From Sipunculus nudus (Eukaryota > Annelida > Sipuncula > Golfingiida > Sipunculidae), in NCBI GenBank assembly GCA_026874595.1, contig CM049318.1, positions 47,720,456 to 47,784,455 on the forward strand: a DNA stretch of 64,000 nt. Direction: 5' to 3'. The stretch's first letter is position 1; each line of letters starts with the position of its first letter. Positions 23,569 to 34,229 of this stretch are shown here, one piece after another. The translations under genes and the position numbers were made by a program. A model generated the notes under the pieces. The model was not told the DNA's origin, did no database searches, and saw only the letters and a program-made list of their open reading frames with translations.

Positions 23569-24451
23569 GGAAGTGGCTAAACAACCGGCAGGGTGCCGGC
23601 AGTTTAATCCACAGGCTAAACAGCCGGCAGGGGAAATTGACCTTGCCAGCAGTCTACCCCACGGGCTAAACTGCCGGCAAATTAATGTATGCTCTATTAA
23701 GACTATTTCAGTCTATTTCAGTGTTATACTAATACTCTGTACTTTCCATTATCATTATTATTTGGACAATGAGCTGACAATATAGTGATGACTTACCAAA
23801 TTATCTATTTTGCTGGTTTATATGTAATAAGTATGTTGAGTAATAATGAGTAGATATTAAAAGTACACATTTGTGATATTGACAGGGTACTTTTATATAA
23901 ATTATCTGATAAAAATTGTAATATTTACAGGATAGTTTATAGATTTTGTCATAAAATATACCAGAAACTTCAGAAAGGTGAATGTGTGTCCAGAGACTGT
24001 TTATAGTTTATACACTAGTGTGCTTATGAGCAAACAAATAATTAGTGTGTGAAAACAAACTCAGGTTATGTCAAATTAATGGCCAAAGGATCAGCTAATT
24101 ACTTGATCATAGGTATAATCACACAATCTTACACCACACCCAATTAAAGTTGCTGAGCGTAGCTATTGTGTTGTGAGATGATGCAAGAAATATCCACACC
24201 AAATAGCATTTCTTAAGAAAAGGCTATCAAAATATCTAATTTGGTAAGTCAGCACTTTATTGTCACCTCATTGTCAAAATGATAATGAAAAGTACAGAGA
24301 ATCACACTGAAATAGAGCATACAATGTTACATTCATTTGCCAACAGTTCAGCCAGTGGGCTATAGACTCAAGGGCAAGGTCAGTATTCCCTGCCGGCTGT
24401 TTAGCCTGTGGACTAAACTGTCGGCACCCTGCCGGCTGTTTAGCCACTTCC
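23569..24451. mobile_element. fold-back DNA element with ~240-bp TIRs (Mutator-like?)
   Basis: The left arm starts GGAAGTGGCTAAACAACCGG. The right arm, read in reverse complement, starts GGAAGTGGCTAAACAGCCGG. Similarity continues inward for about 230-245 bp, through the shared ..CTTACCAAATTA.. block. The arms carry spaced copies of GGCTAAACNGCCGGCA, which could be subterminal transposase sites. Immediately outside lie TTACTTTTT (23560-23568) and TTACTTTAT (24452-24460), matching at 8 of 9 bases. Long TIRs plus a 9-bp duplication fit the Mutator (MULE) group. There is no transposase frame in the central ~400 bp, so the element is non-autonomous. Confidence 0.85.
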
Positions 24452-24505
24452 TTACTTTATCTACGATGGCTCGTATAGGACATGCACAAAATTATTTTTA
24501 TCTCG

Positions 24506-24668
24506 TTCCAACGAGATAGTATCTCGTTCCCACGCGTTAGTATCTCGTGGCCACGCGATAATTATCTCGTTCCCACGCGTTAGTATCTCGTGGCCACGCG
24601 ATAATTATCTCGTTCCCACGCGATACTATCGCGTGGCCACGCTATAATTATCGCGTGGGAGCGAGATA
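24506..24668. repeat. palindromic 20-22-bp tandem units, left block
   Basis: Repeats of the type TATCTCGTTCCCACGCGATA / TATCTCGTGGCCACGCGATA. Each is an imperfect palindrome alternating TCTCG and GCGTGG cores. Confidence 0.9.
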
Positions 24669-24976
24669 AATGTAGATAGATAATACAGTAAGACCTACAT
24701 CTTAAATCCTTGAGGCATGCTTCTATACACTGGATGAAGACTATGGTCAATTATTTGCATGAATTTAGAATGGAATTAATATGCTGAGACCTGAAATGAT
24801 ACAACGGGCACTCGTACAACACTCGTGGGCCATGTTTGTCTGGAGAATGTGTGAGCGGGGAAAGGGGGGGGGGGGCTAGTTCCGGTAAAATATTTTTCAT
24901 AATAAATGTTCACAATATAAATTACCATTGGCGGCGAAACCAAATTTCATTGGGGGCCCAATATTATACCCAAATA

Positions 24977-24977
<1 letters not shown>

Positions 24978-25034
<57 letters not shown>

Positions 25035-25121
25035 ATGTATATATATATAATATATATTATATATATATACTAATATATATTATATATATATTATATATAC
25101 ATATATATTATATATATAAAA

Positions 25122-25165
<44 letters not shown>
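24978..25165. repeat. long TA-rich microsatellite
   Basis: Pure (TA)n followed by degraded ATATAT/TTATAT. Confidence 0.97.
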
Positions 25166-25179
25166 TAATAAGGGCCGTA

Positions 25180-25245
25180 GCCTGACACAAATGGCAGGGG
25201 GGGGATTAGATGGGGTAGTCCCCGACGGGGGGGGGGGGTGGTTGG
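25180..25245. repeat. G-rich MITE-like end
   Basis: GGGCCGTAGCCTGACACAAA followed by several G runs resembles the degraded end of a hAT-type MITE. No partner end is proven. Confidence 0.3.
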
Positions 25246-25689
25246 GAGGGGGTCTCACCCTCTCAAGGTTTTGAAAATTTTGCAAAAACTGTATGGGTAC
25301 TACTGCATTCTGGTGCATTTTATTGGTCAATGCTTATTAAGTGAAACAGTACCTCCTTGTAGGGAGATTATTTGTTATTTGTCTGGCAATGGATTCATTT
25401 TCACACAAAATATCAACTTTTTTCACCGCAAATCCCGGAGTCTGCGGCCTTGTATATATGGTACTCCAAGTACTGAGCAGAAAAGGATATATTATATATA
25501 TATATACTGTGCCAATATTGTGCCATACATCAATTTTAAGGTTATTATCCCCACAGTGACATAGGCGATATGAAAATAAATAATTTTTAATATACATATA
25601 ATTTTGAGTGATTTTTCCGTTTTTTTTACCGAGCACAGCCGAACTGTCTTCGGCAATCACCGGAATGCGTGCATCATGGTCACTAATAC

Positions 25690-26110
25690 GCTCTTTACAT
25701 AGCGCTTTACCCATAGGCCAACTACCTATATCGTAAGCGCTGTTTGTTATGACCTTGTATCCTGAATCTCTACACCAGAGGGGAGAACTGTATTTTGGTC
25801 CAATCAGATGAGACCCTGTGCTGGAAGCAAATCGGTTTACCAGCCAAGAGAGGAATACACGAAGCCAATGTTGTTCATTTCGTTTTGAGTGACAGCTCAT
25901 CGCCCCGGCGACCGTTTGAACAGGCCACAGGCTGAGAGAGAATTGCCCAACACGTGGTTTCTGGGCGAAGCATGATGCCTGTCGAGCAATCACGCCCATG
26001 TGCACCACCTGGTGTTTAAATGCATCATAAACGGTCAAAGCAGTCAGCGGAAAATTCAGTAGCTTCTTTAGAAGCGCAAGATTTTCGCTGCCTCGGGAGC
26101 GTAGGTCACT
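25690..26110 (-). repeat. dispersed element, copy 2 (inverted partner of 19.97-20.67 kb)
   Basis: Reverse-complement match to copy 1. On the minus strand it forms part of a 270-codon open frame lacking an initiating ATG, but copy 1 shows frame-breaking indels against it. I read it as non-coding repeat. Confidence 0.7.
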
Positions 26111-27046
26111 AACACTAAATATGTTCATATGAATAACGCTTGCTTTCAATGAGGGATTTGACCCACGTGCGTGGTCAGTAAAAGAGAAAAATACATGTTT
26201 CTCGCTTATGAAATGGAGAGTTCAACCCAGGAGGATTAATGACAAAACCTAATTCAAGGTCCCAATTTCAGGAACATGCGTGGGGTGGGGTGGGGTGGAG
26301 TGGTGTCTGGGGTTTCAGGCCTCAAAATTTGTCTGATACGATGAAAAAAAAACATTGCGGCGGTTGAAAATGAATACGGACCCTCTGCATGGAATTCCGT
26401 TAGGTCCGCTCCTGCTACTAACGAGGTATGCATATTTCTGTTTCTTTCTTCAGGAACAGTTTCCTTGCAACGTACATTTAATAAATCTTTCATGTGTTCC
26501 TCACATCAACCTAATCTTTATACGTCCACCGATAGAATCCAGTCAAATATCATCGAAAAGCTGAATGCCCCCGCGTCTCATTCCGGTTCGCGATGTCAAC
26601 ACCATCACTGGCTAGGTCATCAAGGTAAACATACCGGGGTATAAATTTCTTGCCAAGAGGACAGAACCTCCGAATGAATGTTAAAAATATTGGAGCGACT
26701 GCAGGATCACTCAAGCACTGTCTCCACCAGATTATGAGTTTATACGGACGGACGGTATGATGTTAAGGATTCATGTAATTTAAAAGTAAGTGGCAAAATT
26801 AAGATACAAGCAGCTGTACATAGAAACGTTTTCTGTTCACAGAAGTGTTGTTCCTCAGAGAGGTGCGTGAGTTATTCTGCAGTCGTGCCAAAATGTTTAT
26901 ACATATCTTATGGAAACAGTTTCCCACTGAAAACATATATTTTCTGTTAACTTTTAGAATAAAAAAAATGAGCCAACATTTCACATCTCAGTTGATAAAT
27001 CTCCCCAACCCCGGTAATAAGCCCGGTATACCGGGTCTATCCGCTA

Positions 27047-27111
<65 letters not shown>

Positions 27112-27120
27112 TATATATAT
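27047..27120. repeat. (TA)n microsatellite
   Basis: About 35 TA dinucleotides. Confidence 0.97.
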
Positions 27121-27185
27121 GTGAGGGTGCAAATACCCAATAATAATAGAGTGGATGTTTTTATACCCATCATTATGTTGGCTCA

Positions 27186-27262
27186 GCCCCCCCCCCCCCC
27201 GAAAAAATAGGGGGGGGGCTCGGCCCCCCCCCCCCAAAAAAAACGGTTTCGTCGCCTATGAA
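27186..27262. repeat. C-rich/G-rich hairpin and MITE-like end
   Basis: CAGCCCCCCC..GGGGGGGGGCT..GGCCCCC runs can fold. They are followed by GGTTTCGTCGCCTATG, which is roughly inverted relative to GGCGGCGAAACC at about 24931-24942. A nested MITE with these ends is possible but unproven. Confidence 0.35.
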
Positions 27263-27802
27263 TACATAACTGAAGTTTTATTGTAGAAAGAAAAATGTGA
27301 AGGGGAAGAATGAGCAAATTTCTCGTATAAAGGTCTTCTTAACCCCTCCCCCCAGTTATAATGAAGTGGCATGGCTGAGACCTTTTGTTGTAAGCTTCTC
27401 CCTTGAGACATAACACAAACCGACATGTTGTTTACCCTGTTCGGTATACCCGAAATTAAATAACCCCAACCCTAGTCCTAAAAAATAAAATTTCTGGGAA
27501 GGTAAAATACAAACAAGTGTTTCAGCTTAATTCATGTTTGGTACACAAGGGTTTATATCACCCTTACCCTAAAACAAACTCAATACAGTTTTCCATGAAC
27601 AAATAAAAATGGGCTAGTTGAACCAACGCAATGAAATGGTGAACCAACGCAATGAAAACTGCTGAAATTTACCTCAAAGCATTCGGCGCGAACACACATA
27701 CAACGAAACACATACAAACAATTTAAGCTGCATCGACGCTCGATATAAAACAGACCACAGACATTCTTGTCCAAATGAGGGTTTGAGCTGTAGCATGGCA
27801 TA

Positions 27803-28062
27803 CTAACGCGTGGCCACGCGATACTAACGCGTGGGAACGAGATAATTATCGCGTGGGAACGAGATACTATCTCGTGGGAACGAGATAATTATCGCGTGGC
27901 CACGAGATACTATCTCGTGGGAACGAGATAATTATCGCGTGGCCACGAGATACTAACGCATGGGAACGAGATAATTATCGCGTGGGAACGAGATACTATC
28001 TCGTGGGAACGAGATAATTATCGCGTGGCCACGAGATACTATCGCGTGGGAACGAGATAAAA
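27803..28062. repeat. palindromic 20-22-bp tandem units, right block
   Basis: Same family as 24506-24668, about twelve units. Examples are TATCTCGTGGGAACGAGATA and TATCGCGTGGCCACGAGATA. Confidence 0.9.
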
Positions 28063-28099
28063 AATAATTTTGTGCATGTCCTATACGAGCCACCGTATT

Positions 28100-29060
28100 T
28101 TTCAGTGTAACAGAGTAGACAATTTTGGTAACCTCGTAGATGGATAGATAAAGTTCTTCGTGCTAATGGAGGGAGGTATACAGGTAGTATAAGTACTGGT
28201 AGATTTCAGAAACCCTCTCCCTGTACCGTTACAGTTCCATTCATTATATGTTATATGGGTTTAGATAACAATTTCCGACCTTTTTGAGGTTTCCGTAGTA
28301 GAGGCCGGTAACTTGTGTACAGAAAGGTAACTTATTAGACACGCATCATGATGCTTCTTAAAACGGCCTCATGCAGTTTTCGCAATTATAGCCTATATTT
28401 TCAAAATGTTTCAACACCGTGGGTGGGGGTTTCCATCACCCTCTGCGCACCCTATTCTGAAATCCTGTGTCCGCCCCTGGTTTGTTTCTGCATGCATAAC
28501 TATATCAATAACTTAGCGGAAATGTTGATGTGTCTGCTCTGTTACCATGTTTCCATTAAGTTACTCTCACTAAAATTGGGATATATTCTGTAGATATTGA
28601 TATTTAGTTAATATTGTATGTTTGTACGTACAAATAAGGACCTTACTGCACAAAATTAATTTACATTTTCTCTTAACATTTAAATGTTAATTTGTAGATT
28701 AAAAACTTATTTTAAGCTCGGAAATTCAAGAAGCGGAATAAAGGTACCATTTTTCTATATATATGATATTATCTTGAAACACTTAGATGTCATTTCATAA
28801 GGGACTTCAGCCTATCTATTAAAAGTTCAAGTGTCAGCAGGCTTTTCTAATGTGCAGCACGCGGGTTCTCTTGTTCGTAACCTAGTGGACAGGATTTTAT
28901 GTTCTTTCCATTTTAAAGTATCAATATCTTAGAAGCCAAAGAGTACTGAGCATGGCAAAACATCCTATCTTGTTCAGAAATACTTTATTATTATAGTAAA
29001 GTACATAGTACTGGTCATAGTACATAGTAAAATGTCGCTACGCCAAAATTCATCATTCGT
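28100..29060. other. no gene seen
   Basis: AT-rich, no recognisable feature. A frame at 28.35-28.59 kb has no domain character. Confidence 0.4.
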
Positions 29061-29070
29061 TTGGAATGGC

Positions 29071-29072
<2 letters not shown>

Positions 29073-29138
<66 letters not shown>
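29073..29138. repeat. (TA)n microsatellite
   Basis: About 32 TA dinucleotides. Confidence 0.97.
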
Positions 29139-29141
<3 letters not shown>

Positions 29142-29634
29142 AGAAAATAAGGTATTATTTGTCCAGTGTAAGTTTATTTTTACGAGGTTAAGATGTAATA
29201 TATCATGGTAAATTCATTGATGGGTCAAACGCCTATCATTCTAATTATTCTTATATGTTATTTGTAATAAATATTTATTATTCTCTGATTAATAGGGGAT
29301 GTGATGTCATTGACCACCCTTGCCACAAGGTGGGGGGGGGGGGGATTTATAACCCCAACCCCCGTATATCGACGCCCCTCGAATACATTGATTTGCCATA
29401 ATAATGTGTATTGTGTGAGTTTGATATATTACAAAACATCAAATATGACCATGTTCCGACAGTAATGTAACTAGAAAGTTCAGTTTATCAATAATGTCTC
29501 ATTCATCGCCAACTGGCACGAACTGTATACTCGTGCGGTCCAAGTCAGTATACTTGAAATTTTCCCCACTATTTCTTGGATTAGTGTTGTCTTATAGCTT
29601 TAATAGTAGAATCTGTGAGATTTTGTCCCGTATG

Positions 29635-30170
29635 AACATCCGACATCAGAAGCCAACGGATTCGGCCGAGGTGTCTCGAATGCTGAGCTGTAGTGATCAC
29701 CCTTTCTCCGTCGCCTGCGCTTCGTCCCACCGTCCGTTAACAGGGCAGACCATAACCATCGAACCTATAAGCTGGGGTTGAATTTCTACCGAGCAGTGAG
29801 ATCTGGCAACACCAAAACCGGAACCCAAATGATTTTATTGGGTCCCATTTAAACTAGAAATATACCTTCTGACGAACGCCGGCTTCCGCCGTGTGGGCGG
29901 TCCTTAATGTTATCATTCACCGTTTAGCCCATATTCAGGTTCCTTGTTGCATATGTTCCATGATATGTGTTTTCATTCACTTATTCGGTCCATATATACA
30001 TGTTCAATCGGCATATGTGACTTCACATTCGTGAATAATCCTGAAGTCCTTTTTGGAAAAGGATCATGATCCGGAATTACACCAAAATTAAATTGAATCC
30101 TCATTTTTCCATTCCCGAGATGCCCTCGAAATTTCCTGGGATTACGTCCAAGTTTCATTGAGTCATGTTG
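29635..30170 (-). repeat. dispersed repeat fragment
   Basis: On the minus strand, GAGAAAGGGTGATCACTACA and GCTCAGCATTCGAGACACC resemble the tails of the other dispersed repeats (GTGATCNCTAYAGCTCAG). Further down, minus-strand CGGATCATGATCC and ATGAAACTTGG look like pieces of an old element. I assign no gene here. Confidence 0.45.
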
Positions 30171-30379
30171 TGAACAAACACACACACACGCACACACGGA
30201 GGCAAAAATTGATACCATGCTCCTCCGTGCAGGTCCCTCCTACTTCCATACATAGGCACGTCGTGGTACTCCTTTGTTGATATTCAGGACAAGAGCTGTG
30301 TCGCATTATAGGGTTAAGCGATGACCTGTCGTACTTGTTCGATGGTGAGGATCAGCCCTTAGCTCTTTCTTGGAATCAT

Positions 30380-31105
30380 CAGGAACATCCCTGGTGATCC
30401 GTCATTAATCCTGGTGACACGTGGAGATTCATGGGCTTTGGTCGTTGTCATCCCTGGTGATCCGTCATTAATCCTGGTGACAAGTGGAGATTCCGCGGCT
30501 TTGGCCGTCGTCATCCCTGGTGATCCATCATTAATCCTGGTGACACGTGGAGATTCCGCTGTTTTGGCCATTGTTACCCCTGGCGATCCATCATTAATCC
30601 TGGCGACAAGTGGAGATTCCGCGGCTTTGGCCATTGTCATTCCTGGTGATCCATCATTTATCCTGGCGACACATAGGTATTCCGCGGCTTTGGCCGCTCT
30701 CTTCCCTGGTGATCCGCCATTAATCCCTGGCGACACGTGGAGATTCCGCGGCTTTGGCCGTTGTCATCCCTGGTGATCCCTCATTCATCCCTGGCGACAC
30801 CTGAGGAGTCCGAAGCGTTGGCCGTCGTCATCCCTGGTGATCCTTTATTAATCCCTGACGACACATTGGGAGTCCGAGGCTTTGGCCGTCGTCATTTCTG
30901 GTGATCCTTCATTATATTAATCCCTGGCGACACGTGGAGATTCCGCGGCTTTTGCCGTCGTCATCCCGGTGATGCGTCATTTATCCCTGGCGACACATGG
31001 AGATTCCGCGGCTTTGGCCGTCGTCATCCCTGGTGATCCGTCATTTATCCCTGGCGACACGTGAAGATTCCGCGGCTTTGGCCGTTGTCATCCCTGGGCC
31101 CGGGA
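30380..31105 (+). repeat. 63-64-bp minisatellite, ~11 copies
   Basis: The unit contains GGTGATCCGTCATTAATCC, TGGYGACACGTGGAGATTCC and GCGGCTTTGGCCGTCGTCAT. Early copies are 63 bp, so both strands stay open and give spurious repeat proteins (minus 30359-30736, plus 30414-30776). Later copies lose frame. Confidence 0.95.
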
Positions 31106-31419
31106 GTTGTTCCTAAAGTTGGGACATCACAATCACCAGGTGGCGTGTATGACGCATCATTCTCCAATCAGAAAATTTGTCATGAATGTCAAGGATCAAC
31201 ACAACATATTTTGACTCTGCGATGAAGATTGATGGAGGGTATGACGTTTCATGACGTATGACCCAAGGAAATCCATACCAGACATGTTTGTTTTTACCGC
31301 TTGAGATGGAGACCTACCCGATTCGATCGTTTAAGGGACATATCGATGTTAAAGTGGTGTGTTATGTCACTACATGTTAAAGTTATTTTTGATTATTCTT
31401 ATATAAATGTAGCCGCCAA

Positions 31420-31458
31420 CGGCGACGCAACAGGTTTCAGGTTTCTGTTGCGTCGCCG
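31420..31458. other. 14-bp perfect stem hairpin
   Basis: CGGCGACGCAACAG (31420-31433) is separated by 11 nt from its exact complement CTGTTGCGTCGCCG (31445-31458). Function unknown. It sits in otherwise AT-rich DNA. Confidence 0.85.
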
Positions 31459-32139
31459 GCCCACCAAAGGGCTAAATGGGGTTATAGCACGATACGATCT
31501 GTTACTCTTAGAAAGGAAATTTAATAAAAATATTTCCCATGGTTTTAACAAACCAATGTCCACATAATGTTGTATGTCGAAAGGCCTGTACTAAAAAATA
31601 ACATTCTGGAAAGCATGAAGCACATATAACATCAACAACTGATATTATTTGTCAAGAGAGAATTGACGCATTAACAGCGGCGGTAAACATCTTGAATTTC
31701 GTGGCGGTCCTGTATAAGGCTTTAGGCCTGTGTACTATTATGTTCATATTTTAACTTCCTTGGTGCAAATAGGGCTGAGAACAGAACAGTAATGTTTTCT
31801 AGTGGTCAAATATACAATACACATAGATGTACTGAACATTAATCAATGGATATATGTTAAAACTAACAGTTGTGTATGGAGTGTTATAATCACAGTTAAC
31901 TGCAGGTGCAATCTATGGACTCCACATTGCGTCAGTCACTGAAAAAAAGCAATGAGGAGTTAATTCTTATGGGCTAATATAAATGACGCTTTACTACCAG
32001 TATAATATAGTTTTATTGTCAACTGAATATCTTAAGTTTACAAACACCTTTTGCTAGGGCTCTCTCACAGCGGACGGAAACGAAACGAAAGGAGAGAGCA
32101 TGGGAGCTAGGGCTACCAAGGAACGTGACGACTGACGAC

Positions 32140-32205
32140 GGATAAAGCCGCGGACACTCCACGTGTCACCAGGGATTAAATACGGATCACCAGGGATGGT
32201 CCCTA
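32140..32205 (-). repeat. isolated inverted copy of the 64-bp minisatellite unit
   Basis: AAGCCGCGGACACTCCACGT, then GTCACCAGGGATTAA and GGATCACCAGGGATG, match the complement of the 30.4-31.1 kb unit about 1 kb away. Confidence 0.75.
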
Positions 32206-32904
32206 GCAGCTCATCCGTGATGATGCGTGGTGAGATCCGTGACAGGCTAAAAGCCGAAGTCTCACTGTCCATTAATTCTTAATGTACAAAAGTTAAGACC
32301 GCTCTAAAACATTTTCACCAAGCATGCTAAAGTACCATTTTATTAAGAAAAATCGTAATCTTACGTCACGCACACCTAAGGTCAAAATGAGGGTATCTCT
32401 CTGACACTGTGTGTGTAGGTGGGGGCGGGTGTATAGTATATAATACTGTATATGGAGGTTGGTAGGGGCCAATGTGCGTGTGTGTGTTGGTCGCGTAGAG
32501 CTTTAAAAAGAGTTTCGAAGAGACAATCTTAATAGCACGAAACAGTGGGAGCTCCATTACGTGATTACCACGCGGTGTCACCTTCGGCGTGATAATAAAC
32601 CGTCAGTATCATCTGTTGTCAGATGTACCGCTCTGTACGACGTTCTGCTGTCATAGTGACTGTCAACACCTGGTGTGTACGTGGGTTTCATCAGGCCGTG
32701 TTAAAATGCCGCACTCAGTGACATTGTTTGCTCATTACCACTGCGTCAACTGGTATCTACCAATATCTATAGGTTGCGGGACCACGGGTCGGGGCGAAGG
32801 TAATAATGCAGTTAAGTAAACTTAGTGGTTATCCAGGATTTGAAAACAGAGGGGGGGGAGCCCCGAAGATTGTAATGGGCTGTTCTGCATCTTTTAGAAT
32901 GTCA

Positions 32905-32906
<2 letters not shown>

Positions 32907-32945
<39 letters not shown>

Positions 32946-32947
32946 AT
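32907..32947. repeat. (TATATG)n microsatellite
   Basis: About six TATATG hexamers, followed directly by GGGGCGGATCCAGGATTTTG, which resembles the start of a hAT-type MITE. Confidence 0.85.
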
Positions 32948-33741
32948 GGGGCGGATCCAGGATTTTGGAAAGGGGAGGGTCACGTCCAGGAAGTCTGAAG
33001 GAAAACCTAAAAAAGGTCCTCTGGTCCGGGAGAAAGTCTCTAGATTTTTTAGGAAAGGTTAAATGTCTGACACACTAAACACTTATAGCATAGAAAGTAT
33101 CTTGCTAAGTTTTTGTATTTTCTTCACAAAATTTCAACAATTACAACAAAAAGTTTTTTTAGGTGAATGGGAACTTTAGAATTGAAAATAAGCATACATT
33201 ATTATATCAGATTATGCATCTATATGTACATTACAGACAATATTTTGCAAAGCTTTTGTTCTTTCTTTTAAAAAAATCACCAATTTCGACATTTTTTTCT
33301 TTCTATGAATATATGTTACTTTAAAAGATATTAACTATCTATATTACTTATTGTTTTAAAGGCCGCGGCGATAAAAACAGGATTTACAGACTTGCTGACA
33401 GTTATCACACAAACATAATAGCCATGAAACAATTATCTCTCGTATTGACAATCACATAATCCTAGCATTCTCTAAACAAATTGGCCCGCCTTTAAAATGG
33501 GCTTGTTATCCGAAAACAACTGATCGTTGCATTTTACCATGGGTCTAACATCAACACATCCATGCATAGGCATGCAAATATTTATTTAATTTAAACGCAT
33601 ATTTTATATATGTATGTGTATACTTAAATGATCATCCATAAAATAAATGTGAGTTACAACACTTGCCAGTGGTTGACTTGAAGTGTTAGCAGAATCAAAG
33701 GGGAAAGGTGGGCGCCCCGCCCACCTATGATTACGCCCCTG
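32947..33741. mobile_element. possible hAT-type MITE remnant(s)
   Basis: The left end GGGGCGGATCCAGGATTTTG and the right end CACCTATGATTACGCCCCTG each resemble common hAT-like ends of the type CAGGGGCGNAT. They are not clearly the same TIR, so they may be two different decayed elements. No 8-bp duplication is evident. Confidence 0.3.
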
Positions 33742-33793
33742 AAACGGGCATGTTATTTTTGGGGCAAGTGCACCGCAAGCCAAAATTTGTGAC

Positions 33794-34066
<273 letters not shown>

Positions 34067-34229
34067 AAGGCGCCTATCATGCGCCCTTGGTGTAACCAGT
34101 ACCAAAATAAAGAGGATTTGCATCACTCCACATTTATTCCCGCCATCAAGCACATTATGAATAAAATCGGCTATTCAGAACACTTGGGTCCTTTGCTGAA
34201 ATTGCTCTTAAATCTGTGAACTTAGATTT

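Larger units (their letters stand above)
24462..28097. mobile_element. 3.6-kb segment bounded by ~48-bp inverted ends
   Basis: The left end TACGATGGCTCGTATAGGAC, continuing ATGCACAAAATTATTTTTAT, is mirrored at the right end, where the reverse complement begins TACGGTGGCTCGTATAGGAC. Inside each end is a tandem block of TATCTCGT..ACGCGATA palindromes (24506-24668 and 27803-28062). The outside flanks TTTATC and TTTTTC match at 5 of 6, which is weak evidence for a target duplication. The interior holds other repeats and no transposase. It may be one transposon with nested insertions, or two opposite half-copies. Confidence 0.6.

Noticed and set aside
25337-26149. 270-codon minus-strand open frame, the longest non-satellite frame
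   Set aside because: It begins at TTG, runs through a dispersed repeat and a TA run, and the second copy of the repeat (19.97-20.67 kb) has frame-breaking indels and stops. Considered chance openness.
24500-28070. Possible CRISPR-like array because of regularly spaced palindromes
   Set aside because: Animal genomic context. The units are contiguous palindromes with no unique spacers and belong to inverted transposon ends.
29494-29781. 95-codon plus frame ending TITIEPISWG
   Set aside because: Its second half is the reverse of a dispersed-repeat tail (GTGATCACTACAGCTCAG). No splice sites or domain.
30359-30776. Repeat-type frames on both strands over the 63-64-bp array
   Set aside because: Early units are 63 bp and keep frame by arithmetic. 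Later units are 64 bp and break it.
31301-31567. 88-codon plus frame spanning the perfect hairpin
   Set aside because: No homology signal, and the frame includes the hairpin arms as Arg-rich peptide. AT-rich surroundings without splice support.
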